Source: Lunularia cruciata
Taxonomy: Eukaryota > Streptophyta > Marchantiopsida > Lunulariales > Lunulariaceae
Reading direction: 5' to 3'
DNA: 64,000 bases
NCBI GenBank assembly: GCA_948567375.1
Contig: OX419761.1
Span: forward strand, 53,198,501 to 53,262,500
Shown here one piece after another: positions 23,222 to 33,699 of this stretch. Position 1 is the first letter of the stretch, and each line of letters starts with the position of its first letter. The notes under the pieces are model-generated. The model made no database searches, had not been told where the DNA came from, and saw nothing but the letters and a program-made list of their open reading frames with translations. The translations under genes and the position numbers were made by a program.

Positions 23222-23647
23222 TATAACAATATGGAGTTTAACAACAAAGTTAGTAGGGCTAACTAAGTAGCAAATAAGACAAATTAAGCCTAAAATATTC
23301 CAAAGTATCTAGAAAGCTTCTTGGGAAGCTTCCTAGCTAGCTTAGCTTGCATCCCAAGTAGGTAGCTTCTAGAAGGAAGTTTCTAGAAGCTTCCAAATAG
23401 CTTAACTTGCACACCAAGTAAACGACTTCTAAAAAGAAGCTTTGTGAGAAGACTCCCAATTAATTTGGCTTGCACTCCAAGAAAGCGGCTCAAGGAAGCT
23501 TCTTGAGAAGCTTCTCAAGAGCCTTGTATGATCCCTATAAATACAAGAGCCAAAGCTCATACTAGGCATTTGGAGTTTTCACTCATTCAAGTGTCCCAAT
23601 GTGAGCTTCCATTCTCCTATTTCTCTCCTCGATCTTGGTCTTTTACA
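23222..23647 (+). repeat. 5' LTR of gypsy B1
   Basis: This LTR contains about four tandem blocks of roughly 58 bp, each opening with an AAGCTTCT..GAAGCTT-like palindrome and containing TTAGCTTAGCTTGCA..CCAAGTA. At 23376-23393 it reads GAAgtTTCtaGAAgcTTC, four alternating GAA/TTC units at 5-bp spacing, matching a heat-shock element. TATAAATA lies at 23536-23543, about 150 bp further on. It ends CTTTTACA. Confidence 0.9.
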
Positions 23648-24692
23648 TTGGTATCAGAGCAAGAATGGGATGGATGGAATTTATGGACCACCAAATCCAT
23701 TTTTGTCAAACCATTGGGACTTTTGTGTCCAAGTACTACCCAAACATTTCACACAATTCATGACCTCACGCTTTTGGCAGAATTTTCTGCATATGATCAC
23801 CCTTGATACTTCCAATTGTAACTTATGAAGAATGGTGGACGTGTTGCATCTATGTGTTAATAAATTATATAATTAGGAGTAGTGGGATAGAGTAGTAGGC
23901 ATGGCGGCAATATCAGACATTATCATTGCTATGCAATAACAAATTGAACACCTTACTCGATTGTTGGATGAATGAACCTAGCAACAACAATAACAAATAG
24001 AGAGAGGACCAATTTGAGATGGAGAAGATTGAATCTAATTTCCAAAACCCAATGTGTTTGAAGGCAAGAATCTTTTGGGCAAAGTGGAGAATTTTGTGTT
24101 TAACTACAAACATTACTTTGAAGCTACCAATCTTCAAGATGAACGGAAATAGATTCTCTTGGCTTCTAGTCAATTGGATGGTGTGGCAAAACTTTGGTGG
24201 CGATTTTGAGTGGAGCAAGCGGAATGATAGATTGTTGCACCAATCTTAACATGGGCAGAATTCAAGGATGTAATACTTGGTCAATTTCAAATTATAAATG
24301 ATACTCAAGCAGTACAAGATAAATTGGCAGAGTTGAAGTAGATTGGCTCTTTAAAGAGTTACATTATGCAATTTCAGAACACCATGATGTAGATTCTAGA
24401 TATACAAGAAAGTGAAGTTTTGGATTGATTCGTGAGGGGCTTGAAGTCATGAACCAAAGTGGAGGTGACCATGTGAGAACCACAAAACATGGAAGAAGCC
24501 ATGCAATTTCTTGAGCGCTTTGATTCCTTGGTTACAACAACTTGGTCTTGACCTCGACCAACAAAAAGCCTACCAATACACTACACACAGATGGAAGAAC
24601 CGGCACCAATAGAGATTGATGGTATCCAACAAGGACCACTTGGTACAACAGACAAAGAAAAGATTCCAATAAAATGGTGGTTGTTTTTATTG
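23648..24692 (+). pseudogene. Gypsy B1 gag, with deletion into RT
   Basis: Gag begins after the primer site and runs to the zinc-knuckle region near 24680. Pieces such as VRGLKS-like and FDSLVTTTWS-like sequences lie in several frames separated by stops. At about 24692 the knuckle sequence jumps directly to the start of RT ([12 protein letters not shown]). The corresponding stretch in B2 runs from about 26490 to 27350 and encodes the knuckle end, protease and linker. B1 therefore lacks its own protease. Confidence 0.65.
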
Positions 24693-25013
24693 TCGGATGT
24701 GTTTTTGGATGATTTGCCAAAGGGATTATCCTCCAATTGTGGTAAGCCCTTCAAGATTGAGTTATTGTCAAGGAGTACTCCAATGAGTAGACCAATCGAT
24801 TGGCTCTCACCAAAGGAGTTGGAGGAGTTACAAACAACACTTATGGAGTTTTTGGAGAATGACTTCATACGACATAGTACCTCGCCTTGTGGAGCATTGG
24901 TACTATTTGTCCCAAAGAAGGATGGAGTACTTTGTTTCTGTATTGATTACTGTAGGCTCAATAAGCAAATAATGAAGAATGCATATCCATTGTCTTGGAT
25001 CAATGACTTGCTT
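24693..25013 (+). pseudogene. Gypsy B1 RT, N-terminal part
   Basis: The open frame contains [37 protein letters not shown] and [18 protein letters not shown], the opening blocks of gypsy RT, and stops at DLLDQ where element B2 begins. RT would copy element RNA into DNA. The rest of the domain lies at 30573 onwards. Confidence 0.82.
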
Positions 25014-25428
25014 GATCAACAATATGGAGTTTAGCAATGAAGTTAGTAGGGCTAACAAAGTAGCAAATAAGATAAATTAGCCTAGAATATTCTAGAAGTA
25101 TTTAGGAAGCTTCTTGGGAAGCTTACCGGTTAGCTTAGCTTGCACCTCAAGTAAGTAGCTTCTAGAAGGAAGCTTCTAGAAGCTTCCAACTAGCTTAGCT
25201 TGCCCGCCAAGTAGGTAGCTTCTAGAAGGAAGCTTCTTGAGAAGCTTCCTAGTTAACTTGGCTTGCACTCTAAGAAAGTGGCTCGAGGAAGCTTCTCAAG
25301 GGCCTTTTATGCTACATATAAATACCAAAGCCAAAGCTCATGCTAGGCATTTGGAGTTTTCCCCCATTCAAGTGTCTCAATGTGAGCTTCCATTCTCCTA
25401 TTTTTCTCCTTGGTCTTGGTCTTTTACA
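25014..25428 (+). repeat. 5' LTR of gypsy B2
   Basis: Same architecture as the B1 LTR. At 25169-25186 it carries GAAgcTTCtaGAAgcTTC, a perfect four-unit GAA/TTC array. TATAAATA is at 25317-25324. The first bases (TGTA) appear to have been lost in the junction deletion. Confidence 0.88.
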
Positions 25429-26516
25429 TTGGTATTAGAGTAGGAATGAGATAGATGGAATTTATGGACTACCAAATCAAATTCTGCCAAACCATTGGGA
25501 TTTTCATGTCCATATATTACCCAAACATTGTTTCATCCAATTCATCACCTCATATTTTGGGCAGGATTTTTTGCATATGATCATCGTGTTTGAGGAACCC
25601 TTGATACTTTTGGTTGTAATTTATGGAGACCGGTGGACGTGTTGCATCTATGTGTTAATCAATTAGATAAATTGAGAGTAGTGGGATAGAGTAGTAGCTA
25701 TGGCGGCAATATTGAATGTTATCCTTGCGATGCAACAACAAATCAGGCACCTTACTTGATTGTTGGATGAATGAGAGCAACAATGACAAGAACGTATAGA
25801 GAGAGCACAAGTTCAAGATGAAGAAGATCACATTCAATTTCCAAAATCCATGGTGTTTGAAGGCAAGAATCTTTCGGGAACATTAGAGAATTTTGTGTTT
25901 GACTGCAAATATTATTTTTAAGCCACCAACCTTCAAGATGAATGGAAATAGATTCTCTTGGCTTCTAGCCAATTAGATGGTGTGGCAAAACTTTGATGGC
26001 AATTCCAAGTGGAGCGAGCTGAATGGTAGATTATTACGCCAATTTTGACATAGGTAGAATTCAAGGATGCAATATTTAGTCAATTTCAAACTATAAATGC
26101 CACCCAAGCTGCAAAAGATAAATTGGCAGAGTTGAAGCAGATTGGCTCTGTAAGAAGCTACATCACTCAATTTCAAAACATCATCATACAATTCAAGATA
26201 TACAAGAAGGTGAAGTTGTGGATTGATTTGTATGGGGATTGAAGCCACAAACCAAATTGGAGGTGACCATGCAGGAACCACAAAATGTAAAAGAAGCCAT
26301 GCAATTGACTGAGCGCTTTGATTCCTTGGTTGCAACAACTTGGTCTTGACCTTGACCTACGCAAAGCCTACCAGTACACTACGCATGGATGGAGGAATCG
26401 GTAACAATAGAGATTGATGCTATCCAACGGAGACCACTTGGTATAGCAGATACAAAAAGATTGTGATAAAATGGAGGTTGTTTTTATTATTGCCAAGTTG
26501 GACATTGCATTGCTAA
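25429..26516 (+). pseudogene. Gypsy B2 gag
   Basis: Gag lies between the primer-binding site and the protease. Readable parts in shifting frames resemble gypsy gag (the counterpart of VDEALDQFVRDLKS in element A). At about 26470-26530 a zinc knuckle (CFYYCQVGHCIAKCP) is visible, matching C-x2-C-x4-H-x4-C with one extra Tyr. Stops interrupt the frame. Confidence 0.7.
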
Positions 26517-26987
26517 ATGTCCACTCAAGAATGGATGACCTTGACAAGTTGCCTAGATGGATTTTGTGGAACAAAAAGATCAGGGAAACAAGGAATCTTA
26601 GTAGGAGATTTTGAGCCACCTATTGGGAGCTTGATTAGTTCTAATGGGATTGAAGGGTTGACCTATGCATGTTTGCTTCACTTGCAAGGTACGATATCTA
26701 ATTGGGGTTGTAGGATTTTGGTTGATTTAGAAAGTTCAGAGAATTACATGTATATGCAAGTAGCAAAGGAATTGGGTATTCCTATCAAGCCAATGATTGG
26801 AAGTAGATTGATGATGGTGGGTGGTAGAAAGGGTTATGCATTTTGTACTTCACATCCTATTACTTTTAAGATTGGGAAGGAGTATTTGGAGTGTATGAGG
26901 TTTGTAGTGGCACCTCTACACTATGATGTTATTCTAGGACTACCTTGGCTTGAACATCATAAGGTTCAATTTGATTGGACCCAATGA
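26517..26987 (+). pseudogene. Gypsy B2 protease
   Basis: A 156-residue open frame. The retropepsin-like part has GCRILVDLESSENYMYMQVA, where D-[ST]-G-[AS] is expected; here Gly is also replaced by Glu, so the catalytic motif is lost. It is followed by RLMMVGGRKGYAF and DVILGLPWLEHHKVQFDW, conserved in this family. It would have cut the polyprotein. The frame is open but the active site is almost certainly dead. Confidence 0.78.
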
Positions 26988-27032
26988 CAAATTCAAGTAC
27001 ACCACCAAAGTAGGAATGTCCGATTAGGTTGT

Positions 27033-27299
27033 TTGGCACCTCTGAGAAAGACACCTAAGAATAGTCAGTCCCAAGATGGGAAGTTGGTTGAGAAGGTAGC
27101 CATGGAGCGTGACTTGAAGGAAGAGGAGCCCCAAGATGGGAAGTTTGCCAAGAAGGCAACTACAAAGCAAGCTTTGAAGAGAAGTGAGTCCCTAGATGGG
27201 AAGTTTGTTAGTGAAGCACCCATAGAGCAAGCTTTGGAGGAAGATAGGTCTGCTTTTGCAATGTGGATCAAGCCAATTGCACAAGGACAATCTGAGTAG
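27033..27299 (+). pseudogene. Gypsy B2 linker with tandem peptide repeats
   Basis: Between protease and RT an open frame encodes three tandem units of about 20 residues: SQDGKLVEKVAMERDLKEEE, PQDGKFAKKATTKQALKRSE and SLDGKFVSEAPIEQALEED. These are charged, probably helical or disordered, and of unknown role. The same repeats are seen in element A. The linker ends with FAMWIKPIAQ. Confidence 0.7.
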
Positions 27300-27353
27300 A
27301 GCTAAGAGCCTCATCAAGCAAGGGTTGATCAGATAGTTCAGGAGTTTGCAGAC

Positions 27354-28580
27354 ATGTGTCTCGATGATCTGACGAAGGGATTACACTCCGATTGTGGTAT
27401 GCCCTTCAAGATTGAGTTATTGCCAGGGAGTACTCCAATGAGTAGACCAATCTATAGGCTCTCACCAAAGGATTTGGAGGAGTTGCAAAAAATACTTACA
27501 AAGTTGTTGGAGAAAGACTTCATACAACATAGTACCTCTCCTTGGGAAGCACCGGTACTATTTGTTCCAAAGAAGGAAGGAGGACTTTGTTCATCGTGGG
27601 CTCAATAAGCAAATAGTGAAGAATGCATATCCCTTGCCTCGGATTGATGACTTGCTTGATCAATTGAGTGGAGCACGATACATTCCAAGCTGGATCTTTG
27701 CAATGGCTATTGGCAAATCCCCATTGATAGGAGGATGTGCAAAGGAATACCTTTCGCACAAAGTATGGGCATTTTGAGTGGAGAGTTCTACCTTTTAGGC
27801 TCACTTATGCTCCAATAGTCTTCAGATGGATCAGATGGATCAAGTGTTGGATGGACTATTAGATCGGTACATGGTGGTGCTCTTGGATGATATCTTAATC
27901 TATAGCAAGATAGAGGTAGAACATGTGAATCACGTCTGAGAAGTCCTAAGACGACTACAACAATAGAAATTTTATTGCAAGAAGTCAAAGTGTGCCTTTT
28001 GGAAAAAGGAAGTTACCTTCTTGGGTCACAAGATCTCATGAGAGGGGATCAAGAGGAGAAAATCAAGGCCATTATTGATTGGCCTACTCTAAGGGATGCT
28101 ACAAAAGTATGGGCATTTAATGGGTTGGCCAGTTTTTACCAATGGTTCATCCATTATTATGCTCGTGTGGCTTCACCATTGACTGACCTCTTGGGAAAGG
28201 ACTTGAGCTTCTAGTGGACCACCAAGCACAAAGAAGCATTCCAAAAGTTGAAACATATGGTGTCTTCAAGACCCATTCTTAAATTGTATGATCCTCAACT
28301 ACCCTATGTGGTTGATTTTGATGCTTCTAACTTTGAAATTGGAGCCGTGTTGCAATAGGAATTCCCATATGGACTACATCCCATTGCCTTTGTGTCTGGT
28401 CAACTCAATACGGCTAAAAGGAACTACTCTATTCAAGATCAAGAACAACTTGCAATGGTGTATGTCACCAAGGTATGGAGGCATTACCTCTTGGGGAAAC
28501 AAGTGATCATGCAAATTGATCACAAACCATTGTTGCAAACCTTACACTTGGAACACATGAAGAGTCGACACCATCAATGA
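27354..28580 (+). pseudogene. Gypsy B2 reverse transcriptase and RNase H
   Basis: RT starts with CLDDLTKGLHSDCGMPFKIE and PMSRPIYRLSPKDLEELQ, then VPKKEGG and [13 protein letters not shown]. The catalytic box reads VVLLDDILIYSK (about 27870-27905) with both Asp kept. RNase H follows (about 28250-28580) with FDASNFEIGAVLQ and HPIAFVSGQLNTAKRNYS. Stops near 27605, 27776 and 28212 and small frameshifts break it. Confidence 0.85.
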
Positions 28581-28649
28581 GAGGAACAACTCCAATTTTT
28601 TGACATCAAACTTGAGTACAAACTAGGTTGGTTCCACATCATCCTTGAT

Positions 28650-30207
28650 GCTTTATCACGATGACCTGATTTGAAGTCTCTTCTTCTCATCACAGCGGCA
28701 ATTGCAATGGTGTCAATTGACTCCAAAGTCCAAAATGAGTTTTAGTCAACTCTACAACAAGATCCCTTCTTCCAAATGGTACATGGTTGCCTTACAACAT
28801 GCAACAAGGAGTACAACACCTTCTCCATCAAGGAGGGTCTTCTATTCCATGAGGACTGGATCTATGTTCCAACCAAAGGTGATCTTTGACTTGTATGCCT
28901 TCAAGAAGCCCATGATTTACCCATAGCTAGTCACATGGGGGTGGACAAGACCTTGGGTACCCTCCAACACCAATGGTGGTGGCCCAACATGATGTGAGAT
29001 GTTTGAGTTTTTGTCCAATTGTGTGAGAATTGCCAACACAACAAGGCCAACAACCAAAAGTCGAGTGGACTCCTTCAACCACTTGCCATTTCATTTGCTT
29101 GATGGGAGCTTAGATCTCATCACATCCTTGCCCAAGACAAAGCAAGGACACATAGCAATTGTGGTGTTTGTGGATAAGCTTAGTAAGCAAATCCACTTGG
29201 CACCAACCTGTGATATCGTGGATGGTCCAACCTTAGTGCAAATCTACTTTGACAATGTCTTCAAGCATCATGGGATGCCATGTGTACTCATCTCTGACCG
29301 CAATCCTCAGTTTACTGGGAAGTTTTAGCAAGCACTTTTCCATATACTTGGCACCAAGCTTGCTTTGTCCACGGCCTATCATCGTCAAACTGATGGACAA
29401 ATTGAACATGCAAATTTTCCATTAAAAGATATGTTGCATGCTTTTGTCAATATCTACCATACCAATTGGGATGAATGTCTTGCAGCTACAAAATTTTCCT
29501 ACAACAATTCCAAACAGACAAGCACCGGATTTTCTCCTCTCTTTCTCAATTTTGGCCAAGATCTGCTTGCTCCAAATTCTTTTCTTGCTCCCCCTCCATC
29601 TCAGGTTCCTCATACTTCAACATTCTTGACCACTATATCTCAATCTCTCCAACAAACCAAATCTCACCTCCTTGTTGCTCAAAATTGTCAAAAACAATAT
29701 GCGGACCACCATCGTTGTGATCTTACCTTTGAAGTTGGTAATGAAGTCATGCTATCCTCTAGTAACCTTACTCACTCCCTTGATACCCAAGTTTGTAAAC
29801 TTATCTCTAATTGGATAGGACACTTTGATATCACTCAAATTGTCTCTCTTGTTGCTTATCGACTTGCCTTGCCTTATCATATGCGTATCCATCTTGTCTT
29901 TTATGTTTCCAAGTTGAAACTCTTTGTTCCTAACCCCTCTTCCTTTTCCTCTTGAGTCTAACCTCCTCCTCTTCTTGTCCCTATCAATGATCATGAGGAG
30001 TATGAAGTTGATCGTATCCTTGCACATAGCCATATTCAACGAGGCCATCGAGTATAACATATGGAGTACAAGGTCCTTTGGAAAGGGTATCCCCTTCATG
30101 ATGCTACATAGGAACCTCTTTCTCACCTCTAGAATGCACAAACGGCCATCCAAGAGTTCAAAGCTTCATTGGTGACAAGGACATCACCAACTAGTGGTAG
30201 GGGAATA
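28650..30207 (+). pseudogene. Gypsy B2 integrase and chromodomain
   Basis: Integrase core: SLDLITSLPKTKQGHIAIVV (first Asp, about 29110), VLISDRNPQFTGKF (second Asp, about 29290) and TDGQIEHAN (Glu, about 29400), so the DDE residues are all present. The C-terminal part (29365-29955) continues to ALPYHMRIHLVFYVSKLK. A chromodomain-like end (VDRILAH...EYKVLWKGYPLHDAT, about 30005-30110) precedes the purine-rich tract and 3' LTR. A TAG after FTGKF and others in the chromodomain break the chain. Confidence 0.85.
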
Positions 30208-30572
30208 TGTAACAATAGGGAGTAGTGATAAAGTTAGTAAGGCTAATGAAGTAACAAATAAGACAAATTAACCTAGAATATTCTAGAAGTATCTAGGAAG
30301 CTTCTTGGGAAGCTTCCCGGTTAGCTTAGCTTGCACCTCAAGTAAGTAGCTTCTAGAAGGAAGCTTCTATAAGCTTCCAACTAGCTTAGCTTGCATGCCA
30401 AGTAGGCGACTTCTAGAAGGAAACTTCTTGAGAAGCTTCTCAAGGTCCTTATATGCTACCTATAAATACCAAAGCCAAAGCTCATGCTAGGCATTCAGAG
30501 TTTTCCCTCATTCAAGTGTCCTAATGTGAGTTTCCATTCTCCTATTTTTCTCCTCAATCTTAGTCTTTTACA
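30208..30572 (+). repeat. 3' LTR of gypsy B2
   Basis: A 365-bp LTR beginning TGTAACAATAGGG and ending CTTTTACA. It lacks one internal palindromic repeat block compared with the 5' LTR. The GAA/TTC array has one changed unit (GAAgcTTCtaTAAgcTTC, near 30365). Confidence 0.88.
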
Positions 30573-31520
30573 AATTGAGTGGAGCACGATACTTTTCCAA
30601 GTTGGATCTTTGCAACGGCTATTGGCAAATCCTCATTGATAGGGAGGATGTGCAAAAGACTGCCTTTCGTACAAGGTATGGCATTTAGAGTGGAGAGTTC
30701 TACCTTTTGGTCTCACTAATGCTCCAACAATCTTCATGGACCACATGCATTGGGTGTTGGATGGACTATTGGATCAGTACGTGGTGGTGTTTTTGGATGA
30801 TATCTTAATCTATAGCAAGACAAAGGTAGAACACATGAATCATGTGCAAGAAGTCCTAAGATGACTACAACAATGGAAATTTTACTACAAGAAGTCAAAG
30901 TGTGTCTTTTGGCAAAAGGAAGTTACCTTCTTGGGTCATAAGATCTCATTGAAGGGGATCAAGATGGAAAAGGAGAAAATCAAGGTCCATACCAATTGGC
31001 CTACTCTGAAGGATGCTACAAAAGTACGGGCATTTAATGGACTGGCTAGTTTTTACTGACGGTTCATCCACTATTATGCTCGTGTGGCTGCACCTTGAAT
31101 GATCTCTTGGGGAAGAACTTGAGCTTCTAGTGGAACACCAAGCACAAAGAATCATTCCAAAAGTTGAAACATATAGTGTTTTCAAGACCCATTCTTCAAT
31201 CATATGATCCTTAGCTACCTTGTGTGGTTGATTTTGATGCTTCTAACTTTGCAATTGGAGCTATGTTACAACAAGAATTCCCAAATGGACTACATCCCAT
31301 TGCCTTTGTGTCTTACCAACTAAATACAGCTAAAAGAAATTACTCTGCTCAAGATTGAGAATAACTTACAATGGTATATGCCACCAAGGTATGGAGGCAT
31401 TATCTCTTGGGGAAACAAGTGATCATACAAACTGATCACAAACCATTGTTGCAAACCTTACACTTGGAACACATGAAGAGTCAACATCATCGATAGAAGG
31501 AGCAACTCAAATTGTTTGAT
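30573..31520 (+). pseudogene. Gypsy B1 reverse transcriptase (rest) and RNase H
   Basis: Resumes B1's RT after element B2: [20 protein letters not shown], the catalytic VVFLDDILIYSK (about 30788-30823, both Asp present), then the thumb and RNase H with VDFDASNFAIGAMLQQEFPN and HPIAFVSYQLNTAKRNYS. Several stops and frameshifts are present. It is clearly collinear with B2 27.65-28.58 kb. Confidence 0.84.
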
Positions 31521-33123
31521 ATCAAGCTTGAGTACAAACCAGGTTTGTTCCATGTCATCCTTGATGCTCTATCACAACGAACCAATTTGAAGGCTCTTCC
31601 TCTCATCACGATGGCAATTACAACAATGTCAATTGAGTCCAAGGTCCAAAATGAATTTTGGTTAGCTTTACAACAAGATCCCTTCTTCCAAGTGGTACAT
31701 GGTTGTCTTACAATATGCGACAAGGCGTACAACACCTTCTCCTTCAAGGAAAGCCTTCTATTCCATGAGGACCGGATCTATGTTCCAGCCAAAGGTGATA
31801 TCTGACTTGTGTGCCTTCAAGAAGCCCATAATTTACCAATTGATAGTCACATGGGTGTGGACAAGAACTTGGAAAAAATGGTCGTGGCCCAACATGGCAC
31901 AAGATGTTTGAGAGTTTGCCTGATTGTGTGAAAGTTGCCAATGCAACAAGGCCAATAAGTAGACATTGAGTGGACTCCTTCAACCACTCCCTATGCCATC
32001 TACTCATTGGGAACATGTGAGCTTAGACCTCATCACCTCCTTGCCCATGACAAAGCAAGATCACATAGCAATTGTGATGTTTGTGGATAAGCTTAGTAAG
32101 CAAATCCATTTGGCACCAATGGTTGATATTGTGGATGCTCCAACCTTGGTGCAAATCTACTTTAACAATGTATTCAAGCACATGGGATGCCGTGTGTACT
32201 CGTCTCTGACCGTGATTCTCACTTCACTAGAAAGGTTTGGCATACACTCTTCCAGATACTCGACACAAATTTTGCTTTGTCCACAGCTTATCATCCTCAA
32301 ATTGATGGACAAACTGAATGTGAAAATTGCACCTTGGAAGATATGCTTCGTGCCTTTGTAAACATTCACTAATTGGGGCTAATTGGGATGAATGTCTTGC
32401 AACTACAAAATTTACATACAATAATTCTAAACAGGCAAGTACTAAATTCTCTCATTTCTTCCTCAATTTTGGCCAAGATCCACTTGTTCTAGATTCCCAT
32501 CTTGCTCCTCCTCCATCTCTTGTCCCTCATACTTCCACCTTCTTGACCATCATCTCCCAATCTCTCCAACAAGCCAAATCTCATCTCCTTGTTGCTCAAT
32601 ATTGTCAGAAACAATATGTGGATCACCATCGTCAAGATCTCAACTTTCAAGTTGGTGATAAGGTCATGCTCTCATCCAATAACCTCCCTCTCCCACTTGA
32701 TACCCAAGTTTGTAAACTTGCACCTAATTGGATAGGACCCTTTGATGTCACCCAAATTATTTCTCTTATTGCTTACCGACTTGCCTTACCTTGTCATATG
32801 CACATCCATCATGTCTTTCATGTTTCCAAGTTGAAACCTTTTTTTCCTAACCCCTCTTCTTTTTCCTCTCAAGTCCAACCTCTCTCTCTCTTCCTATCCC
32901 TATCAATGATCATGAACAGTACAAAGTTGATTGTAACCTTGCGCATCACCACGTTCAACATGACTGTTGATAACATATGGAGTACAAGGTCCTTTGGAAA
33001 GGGTATCTCCTTCATGATGCCACATGAGAACCTCCTTCTCACATCCAAAATGCAAAATTGGTCATCAAATCGTTCAAAGCTTCACTGGCGATGAGGATGT
33101 CACCAACTAGCAGTGGGGGAATA
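31521..33123 (+). pseudogene. Gypsy B1 integrase and chromodomain
   Basis: Integrase core with SLDLITSLPMTKQDHIAIVM (first Asp, about 32025) and SDRDSHFTRKVW (second Asp, about 32210), then the Glu region IDGQTECENC (about 32305). A 255-residue open frame at 32327-33094 holds the integrase C-terminus (NWIGPFDVTQIISLIAYRLA, HHVFHVSKLKPFF). A chromodomain follows in another frame (MEYKVLWKGYLLHDAT, about 32965-33030). That frame is the longest open one in the window, but it is transposon sequence, not a host gene. Confidence 0.84.
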
Positions 33124-33548
33124 TGTAACACTAGGAAGGTTAACAACAAATTTAGTAGGGCTAATGAAGTAGAAAATAAGAAAATTAGCCTATAATATTC
33201 CAAAAGTATCTAGGAAGCTTCTTGGAAAGCTTCTTGGCTAGTTTAGCTTGCACTCCAAGTAGGTAGCTTCTAGAAGGAAGTTTCTAGAAGCTTCCAACTA
33301 GCTTAGCTTGCACGCCAAGTAAGCGATTTCTAGAAGGAAGCTTCTTGAGAAGCTTCCCAATTAACTTGGCTTGCATTCCAAGAAAGTGGCTCAAGGAAGC
33401 TTCTTGAGAAGCTTTTCAAGAGCCTTGTATGATCCTTATAAATACAAGAGCCAAAGCTTATGCTAGGTATTTGGAGTTTTCTTTCATTCAAGTATCCCCA
33501 TGTGAGCTTCCATTCTCTTATTTCTCTCCTTGGTCTTGGTCTTTTACA
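33124..33548 (+). repeat. 3' LTR of gypsy B1
   Basis: A 425-bp LTR, TGTAACACTAGG...CTTTTACA, followed by the GCCTC duplication. The GAA/TTC array GAAgtTTCtaGAAgcTTC is intact at 33277-33294 and equal to that of the 5' LTR. Confidence 0.9.
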
Positions 33549-33553
33549 GCCTC

Positions 33554-33699
33554 TCCCCTTCTCTAGAGGCTTGTCAAGGATGCTATATGAGCATCTTAGA
33601 GATCGCTTTCATGTAGATGATCCTTCTAGTGGATTTACCAAATTGTTTCAAGTGGTTGTGGTAATAGCTAGGGGAGATATTCCTACGTCAATTAGTTAG
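33554..33699 (+). pseudogene. LINE copy 2, segment 2
   Basis: Continues the LINE frame directly after gypsy B1: SRGLSRMLYEHLRDRFHVDD and FQVVVVIARGDIPTSIS, the stretch just upstream of the RT in this LINE family. It ends with a stop at the edge of the next insertion. Confidence 0.65.

Larger units (their letters stand above)
25014..30572 (+). mobile_element. Ty3/gypsy chromovirus B2, inserted in B1
   Basis: A near full-length sister of B1 in the same orientation. LTRs are 25014-25428 and 30208-30572; the second is shorter by about 50 bp through loss of one repeat block. The primer-binding site is TGGTATTAGAG at 25430. The right junction is clean: CTTTTACA followed by AATTGAGTGG, which resumes B1's RT. 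The left junction has lost a few bases, so no full target duplication is visible. Order: gag, protease, linker, RT, RNase H, integrase, chromodomain. Scattered stops make it non-autonomous now. Confidence 0.9.
23222..33548 (+). mobile_element. Ty3/gypsy chromovirus B1, split by sister element B2
   Basis: LTRs at 23222-23647 (426 bp) and 33124-33548 (425 bp) are flanked by a perfect 5-bp duplication GCCTC (23217-23221, 33549-33553). The primer-binding site TGGTATCAGAGC follows the 5' LTR at 23649-23660. The body is interrupted within RT at [17 protein letters not shown] by element B2 (25014-30572). Between gag and RT about 0.85 kb, including the protease, is missing compared with B2. Several stops occur in RT and integrase. 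The host sequence is LINE copy 2. Confidence 0.92.

Noticed and set aside
23648-23662. TGGTATCAGAGC as a tRNA gene end.
   Set aside because: It is only the 12-base primer-binding site complementary to initiator-Met tRNA, directly after an LTR; no tRNA body follows.
32327-33094. The longest open frame in the window (255 residues) as a host gene.
   Set aside because: Its content is the C-terminal part of a gypsy integrase, collinear with element B2, and lies inside B1.
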